DNA of 64,000 nucleotides from Bartonella sp. AU16XJBT (GCF_028618665.1 NZ_JAQITF010000010.1:22174-86173), one strand, 5' to 3'. Shown: positions 17,117 through 29,569, numbered from the stretch's first letter. Numbers and translations: made by a program. Notes: generated by a model from the letters alone, not told the origin.

Positions 17117-19480
17117 GTGAAACAGATGTCAATGATGAAACGGGAAACTTTGCCTGAAGAATATATTCCCTATATACGCCACATCAACCATCATGTCATT
17201 GCTTTAAATTCTCGCTGTTTAATGATTGTGATGGCTGTTGAAGGTGTAAATTTTGACACTGCTGATATTGACCAATTAAATTCTTTACACAACCAATTAA
17301 ATACTCTTTTGAAAAATATCGCAGATGAACGGGTTGCTTTATATTCTCACATCATCCGCCGTCGTGAAACAATTTATCCAGAAGGCCATTTTCTTTCGTC
17401 TTTTGCAACCACATTAGATGAAAAATACAAAAAGAAAATGGTTTCGCAAGAGCTGTATCGAAATGATCTGTTTATTTCGCTGCTTTGGAATCCCGCAGCA
17501 GATAAAACACAACAACTGGCAGCATTTTTTCAGCGCTTGAGCAAAGCAAAAAAAACGCAATCTGAACCCGATGAAGAAGCTATTCATAAACTCGAAGAGT
17601 TAAGCCAAGATCTCATGCAAGGTTTAGAAGAATATGGAGTCCGTCTCCTATCAATCTATGAACATGAAGGACTTTTATTTTCCGAACAAAGTGAATTTCT
17701 CCACCAACTGGTGGGTGGAAGACGTGAACGTATTCCACTCACATTTGGCACCATTGCCTCAACGATTTACTCAGATCGTGTTATTTTTGGGAAAGAAATT
17801 ATCGAAATTCGCCATGAAAGCAATGAACGCTTTGTCGGCATGTTTGGCTGGAAAGAATACCCTTCTAAAACACGTCCAGGAATGACCGATGGTTTGCTTA
17901 CGGTACCATTTGAATTCATCTTAACACAATCCTTTGTTTTTAAAAGTAAAGCGGCCGCCAATGCAATTATGAGTCGCAAGCAAAATCAAATGATTAATGC
18001 AGCCGACCGTGCGAGCTCACAAATTGATGCATTGGATGAGGCCCTGGATGATTTAGAGTCAAACCGTTTTGTTTTGGGTGAACATCACATTTCTTTAGCT
18101 GTTTTTGCCGATCATCCCAAAATATTGACTGAGAACTTATCAAAAGCACGCTCCCATTTAACCAATGGGGGAGCCGTGATAGCCAGAGAAGATTTAGGAC
18201 TAGAAGCCGCATGGTGGGCGCAATTGCCTGGAAACTTTAGCTATCGTGCGCGTTCAGGCGCCATTACCAGTAGAAACTTTGCCGCTTTATCGCCCTTCCA
18301 TTCTTTCCCCGTTGGCAAATTGAATGATAATATTTGGGGGGCTGCTGTCGCATTGCTAAAAACACAAGCTGCTTCACCTTACTATTTTAATTTTCATTAT
18401 GGTGATCTTGGAAATACTTTTGTTTGTGGTCCATCGGGATCTGGTAAAACAGTGATTGTTAATTTTCTTCTTGCACAATTACAAAAACACAATCCGACCA
18501 TGGTTTTTTTTGACAAAGATCAAGGCGCAGAGATTTTTGTACGCGCTGGAGGTGGAAAATATAAACCTTTAAAAAATGGACAGCCTACCGGTATTGCGCC
18601 CTTAAAGGGCATGGAATACAGCGAAAAAAATAAAATCTTTCTTCGTAATTGGATCTTAAAGCTTGTGAGCACTGAAGGGCAAATCGTGACCGAAGAAGAA
18701 CGACAAGATATCGCCAAAGCCATCGATTCTTTAGAAAACTTACCCCCAACACAGCGCTCTCTTGGTGCCCTTCAACTGTTTTTTGACAACACATCCAAAG
18801 AAGGGATTGCCATACGGCTACAACGCTGGATTAGAGGCAATGATTTAGGATGGGTTTTTGATAATGATCAAGATGATCTCAATTTAAATGCACAATTCAT
18901 TGGCTATGACATGACCGATTTCTTAGATAACGAAGAAATTCGGCGTCCCTTGATGATGTATCTCTTTCACCGCATTCTTGATCTGATTGACGGACGGCGC
19001 ATCATTATTGTCGTTGATGAGTTCTGGAAAGCTTTAGAAGATGATTCATTCAAAGCTTTTGCGCAAGATCGGCTCAAAACAATCCGTAAACAAAATGGCA
19101 TGATGCTCTTTGCAACACAAAGCCCCAAAGATGCTTTAAACTCCACAATCGCGCACACAATTATTGAGCAATGCCCCACCCAAATATTTTTCCCAAATCA
19201 AAAAGCAAATTACAAGGATTATGTTGAAGCTTTCAAACTTACTGAGCGTGAATTTGAACTGATACAGTCAGAATTAAGCAGAGAATCCCGTCGTTTTCTT
19301 ATCAAACAAGGACAAAGTTCCGTCGTTGCAGAACTTAACTTACGCGAAATGAACGATGAGATCGCCGTTTTAAGCGGTACAACCAAAAATATTGAACTCA
19401 TGAATGAAATTATAAATGAATATGGAGCAGATCCTGAAAAATGGCTGCCCATATTTTATCAAAGGAGAAAAAATCAATGA
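17117..19480 (+). CDS. virB4: VirB4, T4SS ATPase
   Basis: A 787-residue cytoplasmic ATPase that powers pilus assembly and substrate transfer. The N-terminal CagE/TrbE-type region is followed by the P-loop CGPSGSGKT near residues 438-446, Walker B-like IIIVVDEFWK near 630 and LFATQSPKDAL near 660. The start codon is GTG at 17117 with the site GAAGGA about 10 bases upstream. Its stop overlaps the virB5 start (ATGA). Length and motifs are normal. Confidence 0.96.
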   Translation: MKQMSMMKRETLPEEYIPYIRHINHHVIALNSRCLMIVMAVEGVNFDTADIDQLNSLHNQLNTLLKNIADERVALYSHIIRRRETIYPEGHFLSSFATTLDEKYKKKMVSQELYRNDLFISLLWNPAADKTQQLAAFFQRLSKAKKTQSEPDEEAIHKLEELSQDLMQGLEEYGVRLLSIYEHEGLLFSEQSEFLHQLVGGRRERIPLTFGTIASTIYSDRVIFGKEIIEIRHESNERFVGMFGWKEYPSKTRPGMTDGLLTVPFEFILTQSFVFKSKAAANAIMSRKQNQMINAADRASSQIDALDEALDDLESNRFVLGEHHISLAVFADHPKILTENLSKARSHLTNGGAVIAREDLGLEAAWWAQLPGNFSYRARSGAITSRNFAALSPFHSFPVGKLNDNIWGAAVALLKTQAASPYYFNFHYGDLGNTFVCGPSGSGKTVIVNFLLAQLQKHNPTMVFFDKDQGAEIFVRAGGGKYKPLKNGQPTGIAPLKGMEYSEKNKIFLRNWILKLVSTEGQIVTEEERQDIAKAIDSLENLPPTQRSLGALQLFFDNTSKEGIAIRLQRWIRGNDLGWVFDNDQDDLNLNAQFIGYDMTDFLDNEEIRRPLMMYLFHRILDLIDGRRIIIVVDEFWKALEDDSFKAFAQDRLKTIRKQNGMMLFATQSPKDALNSTIAHTIIEQCPTQIFFPNQKANYKDYVEAFKLTEREFELIQSELSRESRRFLIKQGQSSVVAELNLREMNDEIAVLSGTTKNIELMNEIINEYGADPEKWLPIFYQRRKNQ

Positions 19481-20016
19481 AAAAATATGGCTTAGTAACA
19501 TTGTTATCTTTTTCTTTTATTTCTCATGCACTCTCACAAATGTCCCCCGATGCAGATGAATATTATAAACAAGCTCTCGAAAACACCCAAAAATTAGATG
19601 CTGCAAAATCAGAAACCGCAGAAACCATTTATAAAACTGCAACTGAAACGACAAAAAAAATCAACGAAATAAAAGAACAACTTGAACAACTTAAATCACA
19701 AATAAATACAACAGAAACAACAGCTGAAGCTGAAACAGAGACGGAAAAAAAGTCTAAACTTGAAAAATTGCAGAAACTTCAGACCCTTCAGCAAGAGCTT
19801 CAAGTGAAAGCTTCTCTTCTTCAAGCGGATCTTCAGGCAAGTTCTTTAAAACTTCAGTCTTTGGCGATGATTCAAGCAAGAGATACGAAGACAAAAGATG
19901 AGCTGCGTGAAGAAAAGGAGCAAAAAAAGCATAAATATATCCAAGCACAATTAAAAGAAAAAGAAGAAAAATTAAAAGAAAAAATTGGAAGTACTGGTGC
20001 AGATGTCAGACTATAG
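19477..20016 (+). CDS. virB5: VirB5, minor pilus component (17-kDa antigen type)
   Basis: A 179-residue secreted protein. The signal peptide is MKKYGLVTLLSFSFISHALS; the mature part of about 160 residues is almost entirely helical and rich in K, E and Q, with long coiled-coil heptads. In B. henselae the immunodominant 17-kDa antigen is encoded at this place in the virB operon. The start at 19477 overlaps the virB4 stop by 4 bases and has AAAGGAGAA upstream. VirB5 proteins sit at the pilus tip and contribute to host-cell contact. Confidence 0.9.
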   Translation: MKKYGLVTLLSFSFISHALSQMSPDADEYYKQALENTQKLDAAKSETAETIYKTATETTKKINEIKEQLEQLKSQINTTETTAEAETETEKKSKLEKLQKLQTLQQELQVKASLLQADLQASSLKLQSLAMIQARDTKTKDELREEKEQKKHKYIQAQLKEKEEKLKEKIGSTGADVRL

Positions 20017-20983
20017 TTTCTCTCCCTTTGAAAGCATTTCTGGGTATATTTTAAAACCTCTCGACAATGTGATGAACACAACGGTGAGTGGTTTATCTTC
20101 TGCTATTTCAGCACCCTTAAATCTTGCCGCAATCATTTTTATCTTTCTTTATGGCTATAATGTTATGACAGGTCGCGTTGCGCTTTCCATGCATAGCCTT
20201 CTCAATAATGTTGTTAAAATCGTCGTTGTGACAACAATGGCAACGAATGCGGATACATTTAATACGTATGTCAAAGATATTTTCTTCAATGATTTGTCCA
20301 ACGCGATTGGGAATGCTTTGAACAGTAATCCTGCAAGCTCTAATGTTTTTGATTTTATTTTGTTGCAGGCCAGTTCTCGCTATCAAGAAGTCTTATACAA
20401 TGCTTGGTTTTTTGAAAAAATCGTTGTGGGGCTTCTTGGTTCTATCATGCTTCTAGCCGTTATTCTCTTTTGTATAGGTGGTTTTGTTGTCCAAATGTTT
20501 GCACAAGTTGCACTCGTGATGATTATAGGTCTTGGACCTCTGTTCATTAGTTTATATTTGTTCAATGCAACGCGAAAATACACCGATGCATGGATTACAA
20601 CTTTGATCAATTTTACCATTTTACAAGTTCTCGTGATCATGCTTGGAACAATTATATGTCAAGTAATCCTACAGGTCCTCAAAGTTTCATATGAATCAAT
20701 CTACATTCTTTTCCCCCCTGTCATCGTCATTTCGATCATAGGGGTTATTATCTTCCGTGCGCTTCCCGGAATTGCAACAGCACTGGCCTCTGGCGGACCA
20801 TACTTTAGCGCTGGTGTCTCTTCAGGAGGACAGATTTTCACAATGGTTGCCAATGGAGTAAGATCAAGTGGTAATGCAATAAAAAGTGCCACTTTACAAA
20901 TCTCAGGAGCTGCCGGTAAAGGTGCGGCAGGCGCGGCGGCAAAAGCAGGAAAATCTGGAGGTGGTGGTCGTGGACGGTTTTAA
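20003..20983 (+). CDS. virB6: VirB6, polytopic inner-membrane channel protein
   Basis: A 326-residue membrane protein with at least five hydrophobic segments (for example LNLAAIIFIFLYGYNVM, IMLLAVILFCIGGFVV, VALVMIIGLGPLFISLYLF, VIVISIIGVIIFRALPG). The G-L-G-P-L-F-I-S motif fits the TrbL/VirB6 family. The C-terminus is glycine/alanine rich. The ATG at 20003 overlaps the virB5 end by 14 bases; a start at 19985 is also possible. Confidence 0.92.
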   Translation: MSDYSFSPFESISGYILKPLDNVMNTTVSGLSSAISAPLNLAAIIFIFLYGYNVMTGRVALSMHSLLNNVVKIVVVTTMATNADTFNTYVKDIFFNDLSNAIGNALNSNPASSNVFDFILLQASSRYQEVLYNAWFFEKIVVGLLGSIMLLAVILFCIGGFVVQMFAQVALVMIIGLGPLFISLYLFNATRKYTDAWITTLINFTILQVLVIMLGTIICQVILQVLKVSYESIYILFPPVIVISIIGVIIFRALPGIATALASGGPYFSAGVSSGGQIFTMVANGVRSSGNAIKSATLQISGAAGKGAAGAAAKAGKSGGGGRGRF

Positions 20984-21028
20984 GATAAAGCACTTACTTA
21001 AAAGAATAAGCATTTTTGTTTTTGCCTT

Positions 21029-21050
21029 GCGTGCGCCCTTTGGCGCACGC
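21029..21050 (+). terminator. strong hairpin between virB6 and virB7
   Basis: GCGTGCGCC (21029-21037), loop CTTT, GGCGCACGC (21042-21050): a perfect 9-bp GC-rich stem. No T-run follows, so it is more likely an RNA-processing or partial attenuation site, or a stability element, than a full terminator. It lies in the only sizeable gap (about 210 bases) inside the virB operon. Confidence 0.5.
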
Positions 21051-21194
21051 CCCGTGATCTTGTTCCATGAAAGTCGTAACATTTTGGTTCTTACAGCAAA
21101 ACCAAGCACAATCTTGCATCACATAAACTTGTAAAAGTGTTCAAAATAAAAGGCTCTCATGCATTGTATTCCAAGATATTTGTGAGTTCAAAAA

Positions 21195-23022
<1,828 letters not shown>

Positions 23023-23030
<8 letters not shown>

Positions 23031-24201
23031 CGCCGTGGATGAAAAAAACATTAATGATCGTGATACCATAAAAAATGCTCAAGGAAAAAGTCAACAGAGC
23101 AATGTAGGCAAAGCAATCGCCCTTGTTATTCTTTTCAGTGTCTGTCTTTATTTAGCCTATTCAACGCTTGTTACAGACAAAAAACAACCTACAGAGAAAA
23201 AACAAGCGATTGAATCTTTAAAAGAAGGAAAAGTTATCAAACAAACAGAACTTTTCCGCCCTGCAAAGCCTACCTCCCCTTCCCTTGAACAGGCGCACCG
23301 AAATAACGCTCTGTTACCCAAAGTCGAGCTACCAACCCCCAAGATCAATCAATTAAATTCTGACGATCCTCTGTTGGAAGCAGCACAACGTGCTCCTGTA
23401 TTAGCTTATGCGAATGCACAACAAGGCAAAACAGTTTCACAAATCAATAAAAACGCTTTGCCTCACCAACTGGAAAGCAAGCCTGATGAAACAACACAAC
23501 GCTTTAATCATCTTCTCAAACCCACAGTGCTTGAAGGTATTCGTGCTTCAACCCTTGGCAATCGAAATTATATCATCACGATGGGAACTTCTATCCCTTG
23601 TATCTTAGAAACAGCCATCAACAGTGATCAACAAGGTTTTGCCAGTTGTATCATCTCCAGAGATATTTTATCAGACAATGGTCGTGTTGTGCTTCTTGAT
23701 AAAGGCACCCAAATTGTTGGTGAGTATCGCGCCGGATTGAAAAAAGGCCAAAAACGTCTCTTTGTGCTATGGAATAGAGCCAAAACCCCCAATGGTATCA
23801 TTATATCCTTAGCTTCACCGGCAACAGACAGTTTAGGACGCTCTGGTATTGACGGTGATATTGATAATCATTGGTTAGAGAGGATTGGATCTGCACTTCT
23901 TGTATCCCTGATAAAAGATGTAACAAACTATGCCAATAAACGTTTATCAAAAAAACAAGACAAAGAAGAGCATGAAACACTCTCTTCAGGACAAAACATT
24001 GCAAATATTATTGTCGAAAATTACGCCAATATTCCTCCAACCTTATCCAAAAACCAAGGGGAAATGGTGAACGTTTTCGTTGCCCGCGATTTGGATTTTT
24101 CCGGCGTTTATAAATTAAAAGTCATCGAAAACAAAAAACAGATTATCAATCGAGCTGTTTCAAGAAACTTTTACAAAAACTCTGCGATACCTTTAGAATG
24201 A
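23023..24201 (+). CDS. virB10: VirB10, envelope-spanning core component
   Basis: A 392-residue protein: short cytoplasmic start, one membrane helix (AIALVILFSVCLYLAYSTL, about residues 31-49), a proline-rich linker and the C-terminal TrbI/VirB10 barrel with TMGTSIPCILETAINSDQQG and DRGTQIVGEY-like (LLDKGTQIVGEYRAGL). It passes energy state from the inner-membrane ATPases to the outer channel. It overlaps virB9 by 8 bases and virB11 by 4. Confidence 0.95.
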
Positions 24202-25268
24202 ACCAAACCTTACATACCATGAGCGATGAAACCGTCGCGATTGTTCTCACAAAACTTGAACCCATCAGTGCTTTTTTGAAAGATGAGAGTCTTTTTGAAA
24301 TTGTTATCAATCGTCCCTATCAAGTAATGACGGAAGGGATAGATGGCTGGAAAACAGTAGAAGCACCGGCTCTCTCTTTTAATGAGCTTATGGGGATTGC
24401 GAAAGTTGTCGCGTCTTATTCCAAGCAAAATATATCAAATAAGAATCCAATCTTATCAGCGACCCTCCCAGGCAATGAGCGCATTCAAATTGTCATTCCA
24501 CCCGCTGTCGAAAAGGACACAATTAGTATGACAATTCGCAAACCATCATCGCAGAATTTTTCTCTCGAAGAGCTTGCCAATAAAGGTCTCTTCTCGCTAT
24601 GTGAGCAGGTATCTTTCACGCCATTGAATGATTATCATACGCGTTTTAATGAACTCAAAATCATCGAACATAATTTAGCCAATGCTTATTGCAATAAAGA
24701 CTTTGTCTCCTTTTTAAATCAAGCTGTAAAATGCCAGAAAAATATTTTGATTGCGGGAAAGACTGGTTCGGGGAAAACAACATTATCAAAAGCATTGATC
24801 GCCAAAATTCCTCAAGACGAGCGTATTATCACCATTGAAGACACACAAGAATTGGTGATACCGCACCCTAACCATGTCTCGATGATCTATTCAAAAGATG
24901 GACAAGGTTTAGCTTCTGTTGGCCCCAAAGAATTGCTTGAATCATCTTTACGGATGCGTCCTGATCGTATTCTTTTGCAAGAACTTCGAGATGGTACAGC
25001 CTTTTATTATATCCGCAATGTCAATTCTGGCCATCCAGGCTCCATTACGACGGTTCATGCCTCAACAGCTCTTGCTGCCTTTGAGCAAATGACCCTTTTG
25101 GTTAAAGAAAGTGAGGGAGGGGGTGATTTAGAACGTGATGATATTCGAGGTCTATTGATTTCAATGATTGATATCATCATCCAATGCAAACGGGTTGAAG
25201 GAAAATTTAAGGTCACAGAAATTTATTATGACCCATTCAAACAACGAAACATCTTTGGCGGTAACTAA
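24198..25268 (+). CDS. virB11: VirB11, hexameric T4SS ATPase
   Basis: A 356-residue ATPase of the VirB11/PilT superfamily. Walker A is IAGKTGSGKTTL near residues 185-196, the Asp box is IITIEDTQELVI near 211, Walker B-like LRMRPDRILLQELRD near 251 and the His box is GHPGSITTVHAS near 277. It docks on VirB4 and VirD4 to energise assembly and transfer. It is the last gene of the virB2-B11 operon and is followed by 68 bases before biaA. Confidence 0.96.
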   Translation: MNQTLHTMSDETVAIVLTKLEPISAFLKDESLFEIVINRPYQVMTEGIDGWKTVEAPALSFNELMGIAKVVASYSKQNISNKNPILSATLPGNERIQIVIPPAVEKDTISMTIRKPSSQNFSLEELANKGLFSLCEQVSFTPLNDYHTRFNELKIIEHNLANAYCNKDFVSFLNQAVKCQKNILIAGKTGSGKTTLSKALIAKIPQDERIITIEDTQELVIPHPNHVSMIYSKDGQGLASVGPKELLESSLRMRPDRILLQELRDGTAFYYIRNVNSGHPGSITTVHASTALAAFEQMTLLVKESEGGGDLERDDIRGLLISMIDIIIQCKRVEGKFKVTEIYYDPFKQRNIFGGN

Positions 25269-25336
25269 AGATAAAACACGCCTGCTAAAAAAGGTTTGTT
25301 TATGGCAATTATTGAAAAGCTGGAAAGGAAGAATAA

Positions 25337-25543
25337 ATGCTGACAAAGACGACAGAAAATCTTTTATCGATGACAGCGGAAGAGTTGAAAAAACGTCGTA
25401 AAGCGGTTGATACAGCGATCAGCACCCATGCAATAGAGGGAATAACACTTCATTCCACAACGCTCAAAATTTTAGAAGAATATGCGAGAGGGAATATTTC
25501 ACTAGAGGAATTTAATACTCTTATGGACAATGCTAGATTATAA
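25337..25543 (+). CDS. biaA: BiaA, antitoxin of the BepA FIC domain
   Basis: A 68-residue protein. The class I FIC antitoxin motif [S/T]-x-x-x-E-[G/N] is visible as T-H-A-I-E-G at about residues 31-36; its glutamate blocks ATP binding in the FIC active site. It starts at ATG 25337 behind GGAAGAAT and ends 10 bases before the bepA start, with AAGGAGGT between them, so both should be made together. It is the only intact antitoxin gene I can find here; decayed relatives occur before bepB and bepC. Confidence 0.88.
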   Translation: MLTKTTENLLSMTAEELKKRRKAVDTAISTHAIEGITLHSTTLKILEEYARGNISLEEFNTLMDNARL

Positions 25544-25553
25544 GGAGGTAACA

Positions 25554-27170
25554 ATGCCAAAAGCAAAAGGAATCCCTTCACCTTATCATTATACTTACCC
25601 TAAAAGCGTCACGCTAAAAAATAAACATGGAATAAAGAACCTTAACGCCTTTCTTGACAAATGTTCCCATGAATCAGCAAAAGCAATAGTCAATTTACGC
25701 GAAGAACCATCGCCACAACGATTTGATTCATCCTATCTAAAATATCTTCATTATCAGTTATTTAAAACAACGTTTGAATGGGCTGGCCATACCCGCAATG
25801 AACACTTTACATTTGCAGATGGCACCACTGCCACCATGCCAGAAATGAAAAGAACAGGCTGGGAACATGCTTTTGCAATCGGTAATGAAGTTCAAGAAGG
25901 CTTACAACAATTAGATCAAACGCTTAGCCAAAAGAATAATTTGCAAGGCTTATCGCGCGAAGAATTTAACTCTGAAGCAATAAACTTATTTAACTCTCTC
26001 AACCAAATCCATCCATTCAGAGAAGGAAATGGACGCACACAACGAATCTTTTTTGAAAAACTTGCTCAAGCCGCAAACCATCAACTTGAATTTTCGCTTG
26101 TCACAAAAGAACGCATGATGCTTGCCAGTATTGCAGTAGCAGAAAACGGCGATCTAGAACCTATGCAACATCTTTTTGAAGATATTTCCAATCCAGAAAA
26201 GACATGTCTTTTACAAGAATTTATGGATAACATGAAGAATCTCAGTCGCAAGGTTAATGATCGCCCTGTTATGGTTGCAAAAGAAGGTGAAACTTACACA
26301 GGCACCTACAGAGGTGCTGGTCATGAAAGTTTTACCTTCAACGTGAAAGGTGCTTACATCATCGGAAATAAAGAACATCTCACACCAGAACAAATAAAAA
26401 CATTAAAACCCGGTGATAAAATTACTTTTACAGCTCCCCAAGCCCAAGAGCTTGAACAAACACTCATTCCTGAAGAAAAATTAGCCCCTTTGACAAAAAA
26501 TGAAAAAGCCGAAATGATTGCAGAAGATGCCTGTGTCCACACAACTCGAGACCAAATTCAAAAGTTAGCAAAAATTGTTTATGGCAATGCAAAAACATTA
26601 GACAAACAGATGGTCGCGATTATTAAAAATCCAGCCTTAGGTCAACAGCTCGCCAATCAGATTGAAAGAGCACCAGACTCTGTTGCTCATCTTGCAGGCT
26701 TCAGTTTATTTGCACTACAAAATCAGGCACGTGCAAATGCTAAAAATCATGTTGATATGCTCTGTAGTGCTGTTACAAATTTCGCCCATGCTGTAAAACA
26801 TGCGGAGAAGGCAATTACGCAAGAACATGCAACAGAACAAGCTCGCCGTGCAAAAATAGTAGAAATGCCAAGTAAAAACTTGCAAGATCTTTTTTCCTTG
26901 CCAAAAGAATTACAGCAAGAAGCTTTAGCAAAAAATCCTGAACTTCGAAAAGAGCTGACTACCTTTGTAAAAAACATCAATAGCCGTCTCTCAGAAAATG
27001 AACATAAAGCTGTCAAAAATAATGAGTATGAGACATTGGCTCAAAGCATTGGTGTATCAGAAAATAAAGCCAAAAAAATTACACAAACCGTTAAGCAAGC
27101 CCAAGAAGTACACCAACAAGTTTGCACGCGCACAGTCAACCGTTCAAATGTACTCGCTATGGCCGGCTAA
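25554..27170 (+). CDS. bepA: BepA, FIC-OB-BID effector
   Basis: A 538-residue translocated effector. The FIC domain has the flap FADGTTATMP and the full canonical motif HPFREGNGRTQR starting at His153, as required for AMP transfer. An OB-fold region follows (GETYTGTYRGAGHESF to PGDKITFTAP, about residues 240-300). The BID domain with KIVYGNAKTLDKQ and LAGFSLFALQNQAR and a basic tail ending RSNVLAMAG direct transfer through VirB/VirD4. BepA of B. henselae is an AMPylating enzyme whose BID raises host cAMP and protects endothelial cells. The start was moved to 25554, right behind AAGGAGGTAAC. Gene order virB11-biaA-bepA-virD4 supports orthology. Confidence 0.93.
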   Translation: MPKAKGIPSPYHYTYPKSVTLKNKHGIKNLNAFLDKCSHESAKAIVNLREEPSPQRFDSSYLKYLHYQLFKTTFEWAGHTRNEHFTFADGTTATMPEMKRTGWEHAFAIGNEVQEGLQQLDQTLSQKNNLQGLSREEFNSEAINLFNSLNQIHPFREGNGRTQRIFFEKLAQAANHQLEFSLVTKERMMLASIAVAENGDLEPMQHLFEDISNPEKTCLLQEFMDNMKNLSRKVNDRPVMVAKEGETYTGTYRGAGHESFTFNVKGAYIIGNKEHLTPEQIKTLKPGDKITFTAPQAQELEQTLIPEEKLAPLTKNEKAEMIAEDACVHTTRDQIQKLAKIVYGNAKTLDKQMVAIIKNPALGQQLANQIERAPDSVAHLAGFSLFALQNQARANAKNHVDMLCSAVTNFAHAVKHAEKAITQEHATEQARRAKIVEMPSKNLQDLFSLPKELQQEALAKNPELRKELTTFVKNINSRLSENEHKAVKNNEYETLAQSIGVSENKAKKITQTVKQAQEVHQQVCTRTVNRSNVLAMAG

Positions 27171-27318
27171 GGATGGATAAAACCTTCCTTTTTCATGAGT
27201 AAGGCGCATAAACGAAAACGGGTTAGCATTATCTTGCAGCTTTGCAAAAAGAGTATTACACAGCTGAAAAAAAGAGCATTTCACAGCAAATTCTAAAGAG
27301 AATTGAAAGTAAAATACA

Positions 27319-29238
27319 ATGAAATATACCAAGACACAAATGGTACTTATTTTAACTCCTATTGCTTTAGGTGCTTTAACGATATTCCTTGTCCCTCATT
27401 TTTTGTTGCTGATAACAAATGGACTAAAGAGCGATCAAATTTATTGGACTCTTCGTTCAGAGCCTTTATTAGTCTTAGCCCTAACAGCTGCTGTTTCATT
27501 GTTGTATAGTCTCTCGCAAAAACTGCACCTGCGTAAAACAATCACTTTTGTCTCTGTTGCCTTTTTTGGAACCACAGCTCTTTACTATATTGGAGGTGAA
27601 ATAAAACGTTTAAGTCCCTATGTGGGCCAACAAGGAATAACGTGGAGCTATGCACTTCAATTCATGGATCCCATGGTTGTCTTTGGCATCATCATTGGTG
27701 CTTTTTTCTCCATTATTCAATTCATAACAACCTCCCCCCCTAAAAATAAGGTTAAGCGTGCCAAAAAAGGTGTTTTTGGTGAAGCCTCATGGATGGATTT
27801 AAGAGAGGCAGCAAAAATCTTTCCTGCCAATGGGCAAATTGTTGTGGGAGAAAGATACCGTGTTGATCAAGATAATGTGTGCAAAATTCCCTTTGCACCT
27901 GGCAATAAAACAACATGGGGCAAAGGTGGAACAGCACCTTTGCTAACTTTTAATCTTGATTTTGGTTCAACCCATATGATTTTTTTTGCTGGTTCTGGTG
28001 GCTATAAAACCACAAGTACAGTGGTTCCTACGTGTTTAAACTATCCTGGGTCTGTTATTTGTCTTGATCCTTCAACAGAAGTTGCCCCAATGGTCAAATT
28101 TGCGCGTCAAAAAATGGGCAATAGAAATGTTATTGTTCTCGATCCTAATTCACTTTTAACAAAAAGTTTTAATGTCATCGATTGGCTTTTAGATGACAGC
28201 GTACCCCGCACACAACGTGAAGCAAATATTGTTAGCTTTTCCAAATTGCTTCTCACAGATAAAAAATCAGACAATTCTTCAGCGGAATATTTCTCGACAC
28301 AAGCCCATAATCTTTTAACGGCTCTTCTTGCGCATGTCATATTTTCTGATGAATACGAAGACGAGGAGCGCAATTTAAAAACATTGCGTGGAATTCTCTC
28401 TCAATCAGAAACAGCTATTATCAATCAATTACGCATGATCCAAGAAACAACGCCTTCTCCTTTTATTCGTGAAATGGTGGGTATTTTTACAGAAATGGCA
28501 GAGCAAACCTTTTCAGGAGTCTATACAACCGCCTCGAAAGACACCCAATGGCTTTCTTTATCCAATTACGCAGATCTTGTCTGCGGGGATGATTTTTCTT
28601 CCTCAGATATCGCCAATGGCAATACGGATGTTTTTCTCAATCTTCCCGCAAGCATTTTGAACAGTTATCCAGCGATAGGACGTGTTATTATTGGTGCCTT
28701 TCTCAATGCCATGGTTACAGCAGACGGTAAATATAAAAAGCGTGTTTTATTTGTCTTAGATGAAGTAGATCTTCTAGGCTATATGAATATTTTAGAAGAA
28801 GCGCGTGATCGTGGACGTAAATACGGAACATCCCTAATGCTCTTCTATCAATCTTCTGGTCAGTTGGTCAATCACTTTGGAGAATCTGGAGCACGTTCAT
28901 GGTTTGAAAGCTGCTCTTTTGTTAGCTATGCTGCCATTAAAGATCTTCAAACAGCCAAAGACATTTCAGAACGCTGTGGTCAAATGACCGTTGAAGTCAC
29001 CGGAACAAGCAAATCAAGAGGTTTATCTTTAGGAAAGAGCTCTTACAACATCAATTACCAACAAAGAGCTCTGATTTTACCCCATGAAGTTATTCAAGAA
29101 ATGCGTCAAGATGAACAAATTATTCTGATGCAAGGCCAACGCCCTTTGCGATGTGGTCGCGCCATCTATTTCAGAAGAAAAGAAATGTTAGCCGCAGCTG
29201 CAAAAAACCGCTTTGCCCCAAAAGCACAGAAAAACTAA
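27319..29238 (+). CDS. virD4: VirD4, T4SS coupling protein
   Basis: A 639-residue membrane-anchored ATPase that recruits Bep proteins. Two or three N-terminal hydrophobic segments (TPIALGALTIFLVPHFLLLI, LLVLALTAAVSLLYSL, MVVFGIIIGAFFSII) precede the ATPase domain. The P-loop reads FAGSGGYKTTSTVVP near residues 222-236, as in Agrobacterium-type VirD4; LDPSTEVAPMV follows, and Walker B is VLFVLDEVDLLGY near 474. Two decayed copies of the 3' part of this gene lie downstream, between bepB and bepC. The ribosome binding site is weak (GAAAG). Confidence 0.96.
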   Translation: MKYTKTQMVLILTPIALGALTIFLVPHFLLLITNGLKSDQIYWTLRSEPLLVLALTAAVSLLYSLSQKLHLRKTITFVSVAFFGTTALYYIGGEIKRLSPYVGQQGITWSYALQFMDPMVVFGIIIGAFFSIIQFITTSPPKNKVKRAKKGVFGEASWMDLREAAKIFPANGQIVVGERYRVDQDNVCKIPFAPGNKTTWGKGGTAPLLTFNLDFGSTHMIFFAGSGGYKTTSTVVPTCLNYPGSVICLDPSTEVAPMVKFARQKMGNRNVIVLDPNSLLTKSFNVIDWLLDDSVPRTQREANIVSFSKLLLTDKKSDNSSAEYFSTQAHNLLTALLAHVIFSDEYEDEERNLKTLRGILSQSETAIINQLRMIQETTPSPFIREMVGIFTEMAEQTFSGVYTTASKDTQWLSLSNYADLVCGDDFSSSDIANGNTDVFLNLPASILNSYPAIGRVIIGAFLNAMVTADGKYKKRVLFVLDEVDLLGYMNILEEARDRGRKYGTSLMLFYQSSGQLVNHFGESGARSWFESCSFVSYAAIKDLQTAKDISERCGQMTVEVTGTSKSRGLSLGKSSYNINYQQRALILPHEVIQEMRQDEQIILMQGQRPLRCGRAIYFRRKEMLAAAAKNRFAPKAQKN

Positions 29239-29569
29239 AAAACATACTCTAATGAAGACATGCATCAAAACAACAACATCAAAGGATAAAAGCAAAGATT
29301 CTATTTCATAAAAGCCTATAAAAAAGAAATTTCCCCATGATCCAGCAAAAAAATATGAGGGGAAAGAGTCCTTAAATGGTATTTTTATAGCTGTGCTCAC
29401 CAATATCAATATTTTTTATGAAGCATCCCCTCCATTACCAAACAATGCATACCAATCATGTCTACGCCTTGAGATCCCCATCGAGAGGCTTTTGAAGACA
29501 GCTGTTTTATAGAAAAATCGCTTGAATAAAATCTTTCTACAAAAAAATAAAAAGACAATATGCATTACA
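29239..29569. other. virD4-biaA remnant spacer, no gene
   Basis: AT-rich spacer after virD4. No credible frame; it leads into the decayed biaA copy. Confidence 0.5.
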
